Below are positions 26,537 to 39,334 of a stretch of 64,000 nt of DNA, in pieces (the stretch's first letter is position 1; each line of letters starts with the position of its first letter). The notes under the pieces are model-generated. The model did not search any database. It was given only the letters and a program-made list of their open reading frames with translations, and was not told where the DNA came from. Made by a program: the position numbers and the translations under genes. Origin of the DNA: Qipengyuania aestuarii (GTDB lineage: Bacteria > Pseudomonadota > Alphaproteobacteria > Sphingomonadales > Sphingomonadaceae); NCBI RefSeq assembly GCF_019711535.1, contig NZ_JAIGNP010000001.1, forward strand, positions 372,001 to 436,000, written 5' to 3'.

Positions 26537-28153
26537 CTATTCCGCATCGGGCAGGCGGTAATCGGCAAAGCGCGCACGAAGGTCCTTCTTGCTGATCTTG
26601 CCGGTGGCGGTGTGGGGAATATCGTCCACGAACTCGACCGCATCGGGCAGCCACCATTTGGCGACCTTGTCGGACAGAAAGGCGATCACGCTCTTCGCAT
26701 CGCATTCCTGACCCGGCTTCCTGACGACGAAGAGCACCGGGCGCTCGTCCCACCGGGGATGCGCCATGCCGATGCAGGCGGCTTCGGCGACGGCGGGGTG
26801 GCCCACGGCGGCATTTTCCAGCTCGACCGAGGAAATCCATTCTCCGCCCGATTTGATCACGTCCTTCGTCCGGTCGGTCAGCTGCAGCGTGCCGTCGGGA
26901 TGCAGGATGCCGACATCGCCCGTGTCAAACCAGCCGTCTTCGGTTACCGCGTCTTCCTCGGCCTTGAAATAGCGCTTCACCACCCAGGGGCCGCGGATCT
27001 GAAGCGCGCCGGAGGTCTTGCCATCGCGCGGCAGGACCTTGGTAAAATCGTCGAGATCGACCGTGCGCAGTTCGACGCCGAAGATCGGGCGACCCTGCAT
27101 CTGGATCTTGGCGACCTTCTCGTCAAAGCTCATCTGCTCCCAGTCATGCGTCGGCCCGCCGACGGTGCCGATGGGCGAAGTCTCGGTCATGCCCCAGGCG
27201 TGCTGGACGCGGATGCCGCTCTTCATCAGCCGCTCGATCATGGATTTTGGCGCTGCGGAGCCGCCGATGGTCGCCACCTTGAGCGGGGGCAGATCGATGC
27301 CCTCGGCGTCGCAATACTGGAAATGCGCCAGCCACACGGTGGGCACTCCGGCGCTGTCGGTCACGCCTTCCTTGACCATCATCTCGTGCAGGACAGCGGG
27401 ATCGTTCACCGCGCTGAAGACGAATTTGATCCCCGCCATCGCCCCGGCATAGGGCAGGCCCCAGCTGGCGGCGTGGAACATGGGCACGACGGGCAGCATC
27501 ACGCTGGCCGCGCTGAAGGCGAAAGCGGCCGGCTGGAGACCGGCCATTGCATGCATCAGCGTGCTACGGTGTTCGTATTGCACGCCCTTGGGATTGCCCG
27601 TGGTGCCGCTGGTGTAGCAGATCATGCAGGGACCGCGCTCGCTGCCTTCGGCCCAGCGATAATCGCCGTCTTCCGCGCCGATCCAGTCCTCGAACGCGGT
27701 CGCGCCCTCGGCTCTGCCCGGTCCGGGGTCGAAGCAGATGTAATGCTCCACCTTCGGCCAGCGGTCTTTCATCAGGTCGATGATCGGCTGGAACATGGCA
27801 TCGTAGATCACCACGCGGTCTTCGGCATGGTTCACGATGTATTCGAGCTGATCCTCGAACAGGCGCGGGTTGACCGTGTGGAGCACCCCGCCCATTCCGG
27901 CCACGCCGAACCAGCTGACCAGATGCCGCGAATGGTTCATCGCGATGCTGGCGACCTTGTCCCCCGGTTTGAGGCCCAGCCGTTCCAGTGCCTGCGCCAT
28001 CTTCAGCGCATCCCGGCGGATACCCGCCCAATTGGTGCGGGTTTCGCTGCCATCGGCCCAGCGGGTCACAATCTCCCGTTTACCCGCTTCGCGCGCGGCG
28101 TGATCCACCACATGCGTCACGCGCATGGTCCAGTCCTGCATGGCTCCGAGCAT
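26537..28153 (-). CDS. long/medium-chain fatty-acid CoA ligase (AMP-forming)
   Basis: 538 residues. Phosphate loop CYTSGTTGNPKGVQYEH, then AWGMTETSP, the hinge DRTKDVIKSGGEWISSVELE, and the C-terminal catalytic lysine in TATGKISKKDLR. It activates a fatty or related carboxylic acid to the CoA thioester for oxidation or lipid synthesis. The layout is that of FadD-like ligases of the 530-550 residue class. Transcribed leftward with rluE immediately downstream. Confidence 0.9.
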   Translation of the reverse strand: MLGAMQDWTMRVTHVVDHAAREAGKREIVTRWADGSETRTNWAGIRRDALKMAQALERLGLKPGDKVASIAMNHSRHLVSWFGVAGMGGVLHTVNPRLFEDQLEYIVNHAEDRVVIYDAMFQPIIDLMKDRWPKVEHYICFDPGPGRAEGATAFEDWIGAEDGDYRWAEGSERGPCMICYTSGTTGNPKGVQYEHRSTLMHAMAGLQPAAFAFSAASVMLPVVPMFHAASWGLPYAGAMAGIKFVFSAVNDPAVLHEMMVKEGVTDSAGVPTVWLAHFQYCDAEGIDLPPLKVATIGGSAAPKSMIERLMKSGIRVQHAWGMTETSPIGTVGGPTHDWEQMSFDEKVAKIQMQGRPIFGVELRTVDLDDFTKVLPRDGKTSGALQIRGPWVVKRYFKAEEDAVTEDGWFDTGDVGILHPDGTLQLTDRTKDVIKSGGEWISSVELENAAVGHPAVAEAACIGMAHPRWDERPVLFVVRKPGQECDAKSVIAFLSDKVAKWWLPDAVEFVDDIPHTATGKISKKDLRARFADYRLPDAE

Positions 28154-28200
28154 CTGCCTCTCTCTCCTCGTCCGGCAGCGCCCTTTCGCGGGCGCCTGCT

Positions 28201-31674
<3,474 letters not shown>

Positions 31675-31725
31675 GCAGCCAAAATAGGTTTTCCGGCGCC
31701 GATCTCAAAGAGGCGCTGCAAGGTT

Positions 31726-31748
31726 ATTCTCCACAGGGCGTGGAGAAT
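31726..31748. terminator. hairpin between the 31750 gene and dnaE
   Basis: ATTCTCCAC (31726-31734) pairs perfectly with GTGGAGAAT (31740-31748) around a 5-base loop. It follows the stop of the leftward small membrane protein and precedes dnaE. No U-run follows, so it is either a factor-assisted terminator or an mRNA stabiliser. Confidence 0.45.
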
Positions 31749-31749
31749 T

Positions 31750-32079
31750 CTATTCCTTGTCGGAAAGCGCTATTTTCCGCCGCGTATCGCGAATGGTGGA
31801 CCAAGCGCCGTAGGCGACGAGAACCGCCAGGAAGATCCAGACCCAGACGGGAATGTTGCGCCCGGCAATCGCGAGATAGAGATACGCCGATACGAAAAAG
31901 AATCCGGCCAGCATTGTGGGCAGAACAGTCGATCGCCCCGCCCTCGCCCGCTTCACCAGCCAGGCAATCGAGGCAAGGAAGAAAGGAATGGCACCGACGT
32001 AGATCGCGCCAAAGATATACGGATTCACCCCGTACTGCTCACCGAGCGAGAGGAACCACTGATTGAGATCGGCCAGCAT
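31750..32079 (-). CDS. small membrane protein, unknown function
   Basis: 109 residues with three predicted membrane helices (FGAIYVGAIPFFLASIAWLV, about 23-42; VLPTMLAGFFFVSAYLYLAI, about 52-71; VWVWIFLAVLVAYGAWSTI, about 78-96) and a basic C-terminus. No family recognised. It lies 6 bp after the glutathione peroxidase gene and is probably cotranscribed with it. Confidence 0.75.
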   Translation of the reverse strand: MLADLNQWFLSLGEQYGVNPYIFGAIYVGAIPFFLASIAWLVKRARAGRSTVLPTMLAGFFFVSAYLYLAIAGRNIPVWVWIFLAVLVAYGAWSTIRDTRRKIALSDKE

Positions 32080-32085
32080 GATTAT

Positions 32086-32565
32086 TCAGAGCAGCTTTTC
32101 GATGTCGCTGGCGATGGCCGCCGGCGCATCGGTCGGACCATAACGCTTCACGACATTGCCCTCGCGATCGATCAGGAACTTGGTGAAATTCCACTTGATC
32201 GCTTTCGAGCCCATCAGGCCCGGCGCCTCGCGCTTCATCCAATCGAACAGCGGACTCGCATCGGCACCGTTCACATCGATCTTTTGCATCAATGGGAAAG
32301 TCAGGCCGAAATTGACCTTGCAGAACTGCTCGATCTCTTCGGCATTGCCAGGTTCCTGCCCGCCGAACTGGTTGCAGGGGAAGGCAAGCACCTCGAACCC
32401 CTGCTCCCGGTAATCCTGGAAGAGCTTTTCCAGCCCGTCATATTGCGGGGTAAAGCCGCATTTGCTGGCGGTATTCACCACCAGCAATACCTTGCCGACC
32501 TTGTCCTTCAGATCGAGCTTTTCGCCCTTGTTGGTCTCTACGGAAAAGTCGGCAATGGTGGTCAC
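32086..32565 (-). CDS. glutathione peroxidase family protein
   Basis: 159 residues from a GTG at 32565, chosen because the family N-terminus starts with the IADFSVETNKGE strand; the longer frame to 32649 would overlap the upstream gene. Peroxidatic C36 is in NTASKCGFTP, the catalytic Gln in FPCNQFGGQEPG, and the Trp in KWNFTKFL. It is a Cys-type (not selenocysteine) peroxidase that reduces hydroperoxides with thioredoxin or glutathione. It ends 6 bp before the small membrane protein. Confidence 0.92.
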   Translation of the reverse strand: MTTIADFSVETNKGEKLDLKDKVGKVLLVVNTASKCGFTPQYDGLEKLFQDYREQGFEVLAFPCNQFGGQEPGNAEEIEQFCKVNFGLTFPLMQKIDVNGADASPLFDWMKREAPGLMGSKAIKWNFTKFLIDREGNVVKRYGPTDAPAAIASDIEKLL

Positions 32566-32581
32566 TGGCGCTGGTGTCCCG

Positions 32582-32860
32582 TCAGGCAGCGGGGAAATCG
32601 CTGCGCTGCGAAAGCTCGGCGATTTCTTCGGCGTGGAATTCGCGGTCACCCAGCTTCTCGATGTAATAGGCCGAGCGTTCGTCTTCCGGCATCAGCATCA
32701 TGTGGCGGACCAGCTCGGCAAAAGAACCCGAGCGCAGGCCCTTGGCGCCATCGAGTACGCCGTCATTATCATCCTTGCGGTGCAAGGAAGCGCGGTCATC
32801 CCATTGAATACCCTGGCGATGGCAGCCGTCGCCCTTATAGGTGCTGGGGTGGTCGGTCAT
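32582..32860 (-). CDS. conserved hypothetical protein
   Basis: 92 residues, hydrophilic, no signal. GDGCHRQGIQWDDRASLHRK and LVRHMMLMPEDERSAYYIEK are the most structured stretches. I recall similar unnamed proteins in sphingomonads but no function. Its stop lies 16 bp upstream of the peroxidase GTG, so the three leftward genes 32860-31750 form one unit. Confidence 0.65.
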   Translation of the reverse strand: MTDHPSTYKGDGCHRQGIQWDDRASLHRKDDNDGVLDGAKGLRSGSFAELVRHMMLMPEDERSAYYIEKLGDREFHAEEIAELSQRSDFPAA

Positions 32861-32910
32861 TCAATCAAACTCCTTTTTCGCCCTAACGTGCGACGGGCGT
32901 TTCGGGTCCA

Positions 32911-33585
32911 CTATCCAAGCACGCCTTCGTGCAGACGCACGACACGGTCCATCCGCGCTGCAAGGCGTTCGTTATGCGTTGCGATCAAGGCGGCGCTTCC
33001 TTCGCCCCTGACCAGCGACAGGAACTGTTCAAGAACCTTGTCGGAAGTCGCCTCGTCTAGGTTTCCGGTGGGTTCGTCGGCCAGCACGAGATCGGGCCGA
33101 TTGGCCAAGCCGCGTGCGACAGCGACCCGCTGCTGCTCACCGCCGGAAAGCTGGCTGGGCCGGTGGTCGAGCCGGTGACCGAGGCCCAGTGCGGTCAGCA
33201 ATTCTTCCGCCCGCACCTCGGCCTGCGCGCGGGGTTTCCCGGCGACGAGCTGCGGCAGAATCACATTTTCCCGCGCATCGAAATCGGGCAGCAGGTGATG
33301 GAATTGATAAACGAAACCCAGGTGATCGCGGCGCAGCGTGGTGCGCGCATTGGCATCGCTCTTTTCCGCCGAATTGCCCGAGATAAGGATTTCGCCACCG
33401 AAGCCGCCCTCGAGCAGGCCCACTGCCTGTAGCAGCGTCGACTTACCTGAACCCGACGGACCAAGCAGCGCGACGATCTCGCCCGGCATGATGTCGAGAT
33501 TGACACCCCGCAGGACGTCGATGCGTACCCCACCCTGTTCGAAACTGCGGGTCAGCCCGCGAAGCTGGACGATGGGATCATTCAT
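32911..33585 (-). CDS. lolD: lipoprotein-releasing ABC transporter ATPase
   Basis: 224 residues. Walker A is GPSGSGKST (42-50), the Q-loop VYQFHH, the signature [14 protein letters not shown], Walker [21 protein letters not shown]-like wording ([14 protein letters not shown]) is typical of LolD. It powers transfer of lipoproteins from the inner membrane to LolA. It overlaps the permease gene by 8 bp (33578-33585). Confidence 0.94.
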   Translation of the reverse strand: MNDPIVQLRGLTRSFEQGGVRIDVLRGVNLDIMPGEIVALLGPSGSGKSTLLQAVGLLEGGFGGEILISGNSAEKSDANARTTLRRDHLGFVYQFHHLLPDFDARENVILPQLVAGKPRAQAEVRAEELLTALGLGHRLDHRPSQLSGGEQQRVAVARGLANRPDLVLADEPTGNLDEATSDKVLEQFLSLVRGEGSAALIATHNERLAARMDRVVRLHEGVLG

Positions 33586-34819
33586 AACGCAGAACCTGTA
33601 CCGGATCGGTGCTGGCGGCCTTCAGCGCCGGATAAAGCGTCGCGAGGAAGCTCATGATCAGCGCGAGACCGACGATCATGGCGATTTCCACCGGATCGGG
33701 TTTGGACGGGATCGTGCTGAGGAAGCGGACCTGCGGATCCCACAGATCGGCTCCGGTCAGCCAGCTGATCGCGGTCACGATCTGCTCGCGGAAACCGAGC
33801 ACCAGTGCGCCCAGGATAAGCCCGGCGATAGTGCCGATCGCTCCGACCGTGAAACCGGTGGTGACGAATATCTTTGTGAGGCTGCGCCGGGTGGCCCCCA
33901 TGGTACGCATGATAGCGATGTCGCGGGTCTTGGCGCGCACAAGCATGACGAGGCTCGACAGGATGTTGAACGCGGCGACCAGCACCATGAAGCTCAGGGC
34001 GAAGGCCATGGCGGCACGCTCCACCTGCAGCGCTTCGAACAGCGTGGCATTGATGGTTTTCCAGTCGCGCACCACGGCCCTTCCGGCTAGGGCTTGCTCC
34101 ACCGGAGCAAGGATGTCCTCCACCTTGTCGGGGTCGGTCACTTTGACTTCGATCATGCCGATCGTATCGCCGATCAGCAGCAGGGTCTGGGCATCCTGCA
34201 TGGGCATGACGACGAACGCGCCATCATAATCATACACCCCGACCTCGAAAATCGCGGCGACTTCGTATCCCACCTGGCGCGGAACGGTGCCGAACGGGGT
34301 GGATCGGCCCTGCGGATTGATGATGGTGATCGTGTCGCCCACCCGCGCGCCGATGTTCTCGGCCAGGCGGACGCCGATGGCGACCTTGCTTGCCCCCGGC
34401 TGAAGCGCGTCGATATTGCCGGCAACGACCTTCTGCCCCAGTTCGCGGATATCTGCCGGAGTATTGCCGCGCAGCAGGATCGCCTCGACCCTGCCGTTGA
34501 ACGTCGTCAGCAGAGGCTGTTCGATCAGGGGAGATGCTTCGGTGACGCCCGGCGTCTGCTTCACTTCCTGAAGCACGTTCTCCCAGTCATCGAGCCGTCC
34601 GCCATAGGCCTGCACGATGGCGTGGCCGTTGAGACCCACGATCTTGTCGAGCAATTCGGCCCGGAAACCGTTCATCACGCTCATGACGATCACCAGCATG
34701 GCAACCGAGAGCATGACGACCGTTATCGATATGCCGGCGACGAGCGCAATGAAGGCCTCGCTCCTGCCCGGAAGCAGATAGCGTTTGGCAATGGTCCGTT
34801 CGAAAGGTGAGAGCAGCAA
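33578..34819 (-). CDS. lipoprotein-releasing ABC transporter permease (LolC/LolE family)
   Basis: 413 residues. [20 protein letters not shown] then a first membrane helix ([20 protein letters not shown]), a large periplasmic domain (about 45-270), and three C-terminal helices including [20 protein letters not shown] and a [15 protein letters not shown] coupling loop: the classic LolC/LolE/MacB fold. Only one permease gene is visible, as in alphaproteobacteria with a single LolF-type permease acting as homodimer. It is cotranscribed with lolD. The divergent purF starts 179 bp away. Confidence 0.94.
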   Translation of the reverse strand: MLLSPFERTIAKRYLLPGRSEAFIALVAGISITVVMLSVAMLVIVMSVMNGFRAELLDKIVGLNGHAIVQAYGGRLDDWENVLQEVKQTPGVTEASPLIEQPLLTTFNGRVEAILLRGNTPADIRELGQKVVAGNIDALQPGASKVAIGVRLAENIGARVGDTITIINPQGRSTPFGTVPRQVGYEVAAIFEVGVYDYDGAFVVMPMQDAQTLLLIGDTIGMIEVKVTDPDKVEDILAPVEQALAGRAVVRDWKTINATLFEALQVERAAMAFALSFMVLVAAFNILSSLVMLVRAKTRDIAIMRTMGATRRSLTKIFVTTGFTVGAIGTIAGLILGALVLGFREQIVTAISWLTGADLWDPQVRFLSTIPSKPDPVEIAMIVGLALIMSFLATLYPALKAASTDPVQVLRYE

Positions 34820-34998
34820 GGCGGTCCCGATGAAATGGTTCGCAGATAGGATATCTCGTGGAGTGGGCGTTTAGGCAGAGATTTCTGGCGGCGCAATGAA
34901 TGGCTGCAAAATCTTGTCCGCAAACCGGCGCACAAACCTTGTAATCACGGCGTAACATCGCCATTGGGGCGCCATCATTCATCATCGCGGACAGCACC

Positions 34999-36471
34999 AT
35001 GAATTGCACCCACCCCTTCCTCGATGCGGATGGCGATAAGCTGCGCGAAGAATGCGGCGTTTTCGGCGCCATCAACGCAGCAGATGCCGCCGCTGCGACT
35101 GCGCTCGGCCTGCACGCCCTGCAGCACCGGGGGCAGGAAGCCGCCGGAATAGTGGCCTGGGACGGCGTTGAATTCCGCACCCGCCGCGGCCTTGGCCATG
35201 TTGCGGAAAACTTCTCCTCGCAGGAAGCGATCGCAGAACTGCCTGGCCACATGGCTGCTGGCCACGTGCGCTATTCTACCACCGGCGGATCGGGCCTGCG
35301 CAATGTGCAGCCGCTTTACGCCGATCTGGCGAGTGGCGGCTTTGCGGTCGCGCATAATGGCAATATCTCGAACGCGGGCACGCTGCGGCAGGAACTCGTC
35401 CAGCGCGGGGCGATCTTCCAGTCGACGTCCGACACCGAAGTCATCATCCATCTCGTGGCGACGAGCCGCTATCCCACGATCGTCGACCGCCTGGTCGATG
35501 CGCTGCGCCTGCTCGAAGGTGCCTATGCGCTGATCGTGATGACCCCGGAAGGCATGATCGCCTGCCGCGACCCGCTCGGCATCCGCCCGCTTGTCATGGG
35601 CAAGATGGGCGATGCGACGGTGTTCGCGAGCGAGAGCGTGGCCTTCGACGTGGTGGGTGCGGAAATGGTCCGCGAAGTCGAACCGGGCGAACTGATCAAG
35701 GTCGATTACGACGGCAATGTCGATTCGCTGCATCCCTTCGGCAATCATTCCCCGCGCCCCTGCATCTTCGAACACGTCTATTTCAGCCGTCCGGACAGCT
35801 TCTTCGCTGGCCGCAGCGTTTATGAAGCGCGCAAGGCTATCGGTGCCGAGCTGGCCAAGGAAACGCCCGTCGAGGCCGATCTCGTCGTTCCGGTACCCGA
35901 CAGCGGCGTGCCGGCGGCTATCGGTTATGCGCAGGAAGCGGGCATTCCGTTCGAACTCGGCATCATCCGCTCGCATTACGTCGGCCGCACCTTCATCCAG
36001 CCATCGGACGGCGCGCGGCATGCAGGCGTGAAGCGCAAGCACAATGCCAATCGCAATCTTGTAGCCGGCAAGCGCATCGTGCTGATCGACGATTCCATCG
36101 TGCGCGGCACCACCTCGATGCAGATCGTCGAGATGATGCGCGATGCGGGCGCAAAGGAAGTACATTTCCGCGTCGCCAGCCCGCCCACCGCTCACAGCTG
36201 CTTCTACGGCGTCGACACGCCGGAACGCAGCAAGCTCCTCGCCGCGCGGATGGATGTCGAGCCGATGCGCGAGTTCATCAAGGCCGACAGCCTGGCTTTC
36301 GTTTCAATCGATGGCCTCTACCGGGCCGTAGGCGAAAGACCGCGCGTGAAGGAATGTCCGCAATTCTGCGACGCCTGCTTCACGGGCGATTACCCCACCT
36401 CGCTGACCGATCTCGCCAAGCGTGAAGACAAGCAGGCGGAACTGGCCTTCCCGGCCGAGAAGGTCGCCTGA
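34999..36471 (+). CDS. purF: amidophosphoribosyltransferase
   Basis: 490 residues. The nucleophile Cys is C19 in EECGVFG after an 18-residue propeptide that must be removed. The glutaminase domain has HNGNISNAG and TSDTEVIIHL; the PRPP site is VLIDDSIVRGTTS. KECPQFCDACFTGDYP plus an upstream Cys indicate the 4Fe-4S type, as in Bacillus. It commits PRPP to purine synthesis. The SDR gene follows by one base, so the two are an operon. Confidence 0.97.
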   Translation: MNCTHPFLDADGDKLREECGVFGAINAADAAAATALGLHALQHRGQEAAGIVAWDGVEFRTRRGLGHVAENFSSQEAIAELPGHMAAGHVRYSTTGGSGLRNVQPLYADLASGGFAVAHNGNISNAGTLRQELVQRGAIFQSTSDTEVIIHLVATSRYPTIVDRLVDALRLLEGAYALIVMTPEGMIACRDPLGIRPLVMGKMGDATVFASESVAFDVVGAEMVREVEPGELIKVDYDGNVDSLHPFGNHSPRPCIFEHVYFSRPDSFFAGRSVYEARKAIGAELAKETPVEADLVVPVPDSGVPAAIGYAQEAGIPFELGIIRSHYVGRTFIQPSDGARHAGVKRKHNANRNLVAGKRIVLIDDSIVRGTTSMQIVEMMRDAGAKEVHFRVASPPTAHSCFYGVDTPERSKLLAARMDVEPMREFIKADSLAFVSIDGLYRAVGERPRVKECPQFCDACFTGDYPTSLTDLAKREDKQAELAFPAEKVA

Positions 36472-36472
36472 G

Positions 36473-37180
36473 ATGACGAAGGCACTGGAAGGCAAGCTGG
36501 CCCTCGTCACTGGCGCGAGCAAGGGTATCGGTGCGGCAACCGCACTGGCGTTCGCCGAAGCCGGCGCGCACGTGGTGCTGACGGCCCGCGATGTGCGGGC
36601 TTTGGAAGCGGTCGAGGACCGTATCCACGAAGCGGGCGGCGCTTCCACCATCGCGCCGATCGACCTCGCCGAAAGCGATGGGATCGCCCGCCTGGCATCC
36701 GCTATTGCGGGGCGCTGGGACAAGCTTGATTACCTCGTTATTTCAGCTGCCTACTTGCCGACCCTGTCACCGGTTACGCAGATCGACGGCAAGCAGTTCA
36801 GTCAGGCGGTCACCACCAACCTCCTCGCCACGCAGGCGCTGCTTTCGAATTTCGACCCGCTGCTCAAGCGCGCCGATGCCGCCCGGGTTATCGGCCTGAC
36901 CAGCAGCGTGGGCGAGACGCCTCGCGCCTACTGGTCGGCTTACGGCGCAACCAAGGCCGCATTCGACAATCTGCTTGACGCCTATGCCCAGGAAGTCGAG
37001 AAAATCAGCAAGGTCCGGGTGGCGACGATCGATCCGGGCGCGACGCGTACCGCGATGCGGGCCAAGGCCTATCCGGGCGAAGATCCGGCGACGGTCAAGC
37101 CGCCCGAAGACGTGGCGAAGCGGCTTGTCGATCTGGTCATCACCGACTTCCAGACGCGCCATCGCGAACGGATCGACTGA
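36473..37180 (+). CDS. short-chain dehydrogenase/reductase
   Basis: 235 residues from ATG at 36473. Nucleotide-binding TGASKGIG near residue 14, the NAG position reads SAAY, the catalytic Ser is in LTSSVG, and YxxxK is YGATKAAF. Dinucleotide preference and substrate cannot be told; the Arg after TA (LTARD) hints at NADP. Adjacent to purF in many sphingomonad-like genomes. Followed by a 118-bp gap before the PilZ gene. Confidence 0.88.
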   Translation: MTKALEGKLALVTGASKGIGAATALAFAEAGAHVVLTARDVRALEAVEDRIHEAGGASTIAPIDLAESDGIARLASAIAGRWDKLDYLVISAAYLPTLSPVTQIDGKQFSQAVTTNLLATQALLSNFDPLLKRADAARVIGLTSSVGETPRAYWSAYGATKAAFDNLLDAYAQEVEKISKVRVATIDPGATRTAMRAKAYPGEDPATVKPPEDVAKRLVDLVITDFQTRHRERID

Positions 37181-37298
37181 TACGTTAACCCTGTCTTGCA
37201 ACGGTTTCTTAATTAGGGCCTGCGTATGGGCTTTGGAATTACTTCACGCCTGCCGCGCGTGATGCCGTAATTGCATCGAGGGCAAGGGAACGTTGCAC

Positions 37299-37646
37299 AT
37301 GACCTACCAGACGCGAGATCGCTATTCACTGGCTGCGCAGGAAGATCGTAGCGCGCCGCGGACCAAGATCACCATTCCAGGCCAGCTGCGTGCCAGTGGT
37401 GGCCGCGCTTTCCAGACCGTGATCCACGATCTTTCGATGTCGGGCTTTTCTGCTGCGGCGATCAATCGCATGCATGAAGGCCAGCTTTGCTGGCTCACCC
37501 TGCCCGGTCTCGAATCGCTTCAGGCCCAGGTTGTGTGGTGGGAAAACTGCATGGTCGGCTGTGCCTTTAGCGAACTGCTGTCGCCGATCGTGCACGACAA
37601 CATCCTCGCCCGCTATAGCGGCGCATCGGCTTACCGCCCCTACTGA
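37299..37646 (+). CDS. PilZ-domain protein, c-di-GMP effector
   Basis: 115 residues from ATG at 37299 (an in-frame TTG at 37293 is also open). The PilZ binding motif is present as RSAPRTK (Rx3R) and D-x-S-x-S-G (DLSMSGFSA), spaced as usual. It is a stand-alone PilZ domain and so likely a small c-di-GMP-responsive regulator of motility, envelope or polysaccharide. It is flanked by non-coding DNA on both sides and may be monocistronic. TTAACCCTGTC upstream (37184 on) is a half CtrA-like site, not strong enough to call. Confidence 0.88.
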   Translation: MTYQTRDRYSLAAQEDRSAPRTKITIPGQLRASGGRAFQTVIHDLSMSGFSAAAINRMHEGQLCWLTLPGLESLQAQVVWWENCMVGCAFSELLSPIVHDNILARYSGASAYRPY

Positions 37647-37982
37647 TCGATCGGTCCGGGACGCCTCGGCGCCCCACCGGAGCGCATCTTCGGATTGCCG
37701 GCTACCGCTTGCTCTCGGATCGAATGCCGGTGGGACGAACGCGTCTTCAGGCGGTTTGCATCCGTTGCCAACTGCAGGCCTACGGCCCCCTTTCGCGAAC
37801 CGCGTGATAATGCCGGAGGCCGATTGAGTCGCCCCGGCGACTCAGAGCCGTGGTCTGTCCGACCGAACTGACGAGTAGCCCTTGCGCGCATCGGAGCTGA
37901 AGCGTGCTGTCTCTGTCCCTGAGGCCTTGGGATCGGGTCTTGCGCGCTCATCTATGTCGGAAAAAGACAGCTATAAACGCGA

Positions 37983-38024
37983 AAAGCCGGTGCGGCGGCC
38001 ATCGAGGCAGCGCGCACCGGCTTT
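37983..38024. terminator. probable bidirectional terminator downstream of recA
   Basis: AAAGCCGGTGCG (37983-37994) pairs perfectly with CGCACCGGCTTT (38013-38024). Read leftward, the hairpin ends with GCTTTTCGCG, so a U-run follows for recA; read rightward a TTT follows for the PilZ side. The 18-base loop is long but the 12-bp stem is strong. Confidence 0.7.
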
Positions 38025-38064
38025 CCGTGTATCCGGGAACGCCGGGGGACAGTCCGGCATGAGA

Positions 38065-38092
38065 CTTGTGGTTGGGAACGAGGAACCACAAG
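38065..38092 (-). terminator. hairpin just downstream of recA
   Basis: CTTGTGGTT (38065-38073) pairs with AACCACAAG (38084-38092) around a 10-base loop, 23 bp past the recA stop. No U-run follows; it may protect the recA 3' end or work with the stronger hairpin beyond it. Confidence 0.45.
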
Positions 38093-38115
38093 CGTTCCCG
38101 CTTGAAGAGATGTGA

Positions 38116-39177
38116 TCAGTCTTCCGCGTCCGGGCCTGTCATCATCTCTTCGGCGACCTCGTCGGTTTTGCCGCGGATCGCAGCCTCCAACTTGGCGCAC
38201 ATTTCGGGGTTCTCGCGAAGGAAGTTCTTGGCGTTTTCACGGCCCTGACCAATCCGGACGCTGTCGTAACTGAACCAGCTTCCCGATTTTTCGACCACAC
38301 CGGCCTTCACGCCGAGATCGAGAATTTCACCGATCTTCGAAATACCTTCGCCGTACATAATGTCGAATTCGACCTGCTTGAATGGCGGCGCGACCTTGTT
38401 CTTCACCACCTTTACGCGGGTGGCATTGCCGATCACTTCGTCGCGATCCTTGATCTGTCCGGTCCGGCGAATGTCGAGGCGGACCGATGCATAGAACTTG
38501 AGCGCATTACCGCCGGTCGTGGTTTCCGGATTGCCGTACATCACGCCGATCTTCATCCGCAGCTGGTTGATGAAGATCACCATGCACTTGGACCGGTTGA
38601 TCGAACCCGTCAGCTTGCGCAGCGATTGGGACATGAGACGAGCCTGGAGGCCGACATGACTGTCACCCATCTCGCCTTCGATTTCGGCACGGGGAACCAG
38701 CGCGGCAACCGAATCGACGACCAGAACGTCGATGGCATTCGAACGGACCAGAGTATCGGTGATTTCGAGCGCCTGCTCCCCGGTATCGGGCTGCGAGACG
38801 ATGAGCTCGTCGATATCGACGCCAAGCTTCTTCGCATAGACCGGGTCCAGCGCGTGTTCGGCATCCACGAAAGCTGCCGTACCGCCGGCTTTCTGGGCTT
38901 CCGCAATGCAATGCAGAGCCAGCGTGGTCTTGCCCGAGCTTTCCGGCCCATAGACTTCGATCACGCGGCCCTTGGGAAGGCCACCCACGCCAAGAGCAAT
39001 GTCCAGCCCGAGCGAGCCGGTGGAAATCGACTCGACATTCATGGCCTCTTTCTGGCCGAGCTTCATGGCGGAGCCTTTGCCGAACGCACGATCGATCTGC
39101 GAAAGGGCGGCATCCAATGCCTTCTGACGGTCTGCGTCCACTTTCTTTCCTTCTACAAGCTTCAGACTGGCCGCCAT
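38116..39177 (-). CDS. recA: recombinase A
   Basis: 353 residues. Walker A is GPESSGKTT (77-85); Walker B reads [14 protein letters not shown]; the L2/DNA-binding segment reads [17 protein letters not shown], as in all RecA proteins. It forms the recombination filament and activates LexA self-cleavage. The promoter region 39233-39270 has a LexA box. Downstream hairpins at 38065 and 37983 end the transcript. Conserved neighbour of cckA on the same strand. Confidence 0.98.
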   Translation of the reverse strand: MAASLKLVEGKKVDADRQKALDAALSQIDRAFGKGSAMKLGQKEAMNVESISTGSLGLDIALGVGGLPKGRVIEVYGPESSGKTTLALHCIAEAQKAGGTAAFVDAEHALDPVYAKKLGVDIDELIVSQPDTGEQALEITDTLVRSNAIDVLVVDSVAALVPRAEIEGEMGDSHVGLQARLMSQSLRKLTGSINRSKCMVIFINQLRMKIGVMYGNPETTTGGNALKFYASVRLDIRRTGQIKDRDEVIGNATRVKVVKNKVAPPFKQVEFDIMYGEGISKIGEILDLGVKAGVVEKSGSWFSYDSVRIGQGRENAKNFLRENPEMCAKLEAAIRGKTDEVAEEMMTGPDAED

Positions 39178-39232
39178 GACACATTCCCTTCTCGGTTTTC
39201 CAGAGCCGGTATCGACTCTTCAACTGCGAAGT

Positions 39233-39270
39233 GATGTACCCACTATGTTCCAATAGAACAAGAGGAGAAC
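39233..39270 (-). promoter_or_regulatory. recA promoter with LexA box
   Basis: On the recA strand, GTTCTCCTCTTGTTC (39270-39256) is an exact GTTC-N7-GTTC operator. A sigma70-like pair TTGTTC (39261-39256) and TACATC (39238-39233), 17 bp apart, places the operator over the -35. This is the expected arrangement for a LexA-repressed recA. Confidence 0.75.
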
Positions 39271-39334
39271 GGAATTTTTTTCAATCGGTCGCCGAAGGCA
39301 TGCGTTGGACGAGAGAAAAGACTAATCGGAAAGG

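Larger units (their letters stand above)
37647..38115. other. 469-bp intergenic region without a gene
   Basis: Between the PilZ gene and the recA stop. It contains a short palindrome GAGTCGCC-CC-GGCGACTC near 37826, the two hairpins listed separately at 37983-38024 and 38065-38092, and no credible open frame (the 77-residue frame at 37882-38115 runs through both hairpins and has a coding-poor composition). A small RNA cannot be excluded. Confidence 0.5.

Noticed and set aside
37184..37215. CtrA binding site upstream of the PilZ gene
   Set aside because: Only one TTAA half-site with poor second half; not enough against the TTAA-N7-TTAA consensus.
37882..38115. 77-residue plus-strand frame between PilZ and recA
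   Set aside because: Runs through two strong hairpins with no ribosome binding site and no family resemblance.
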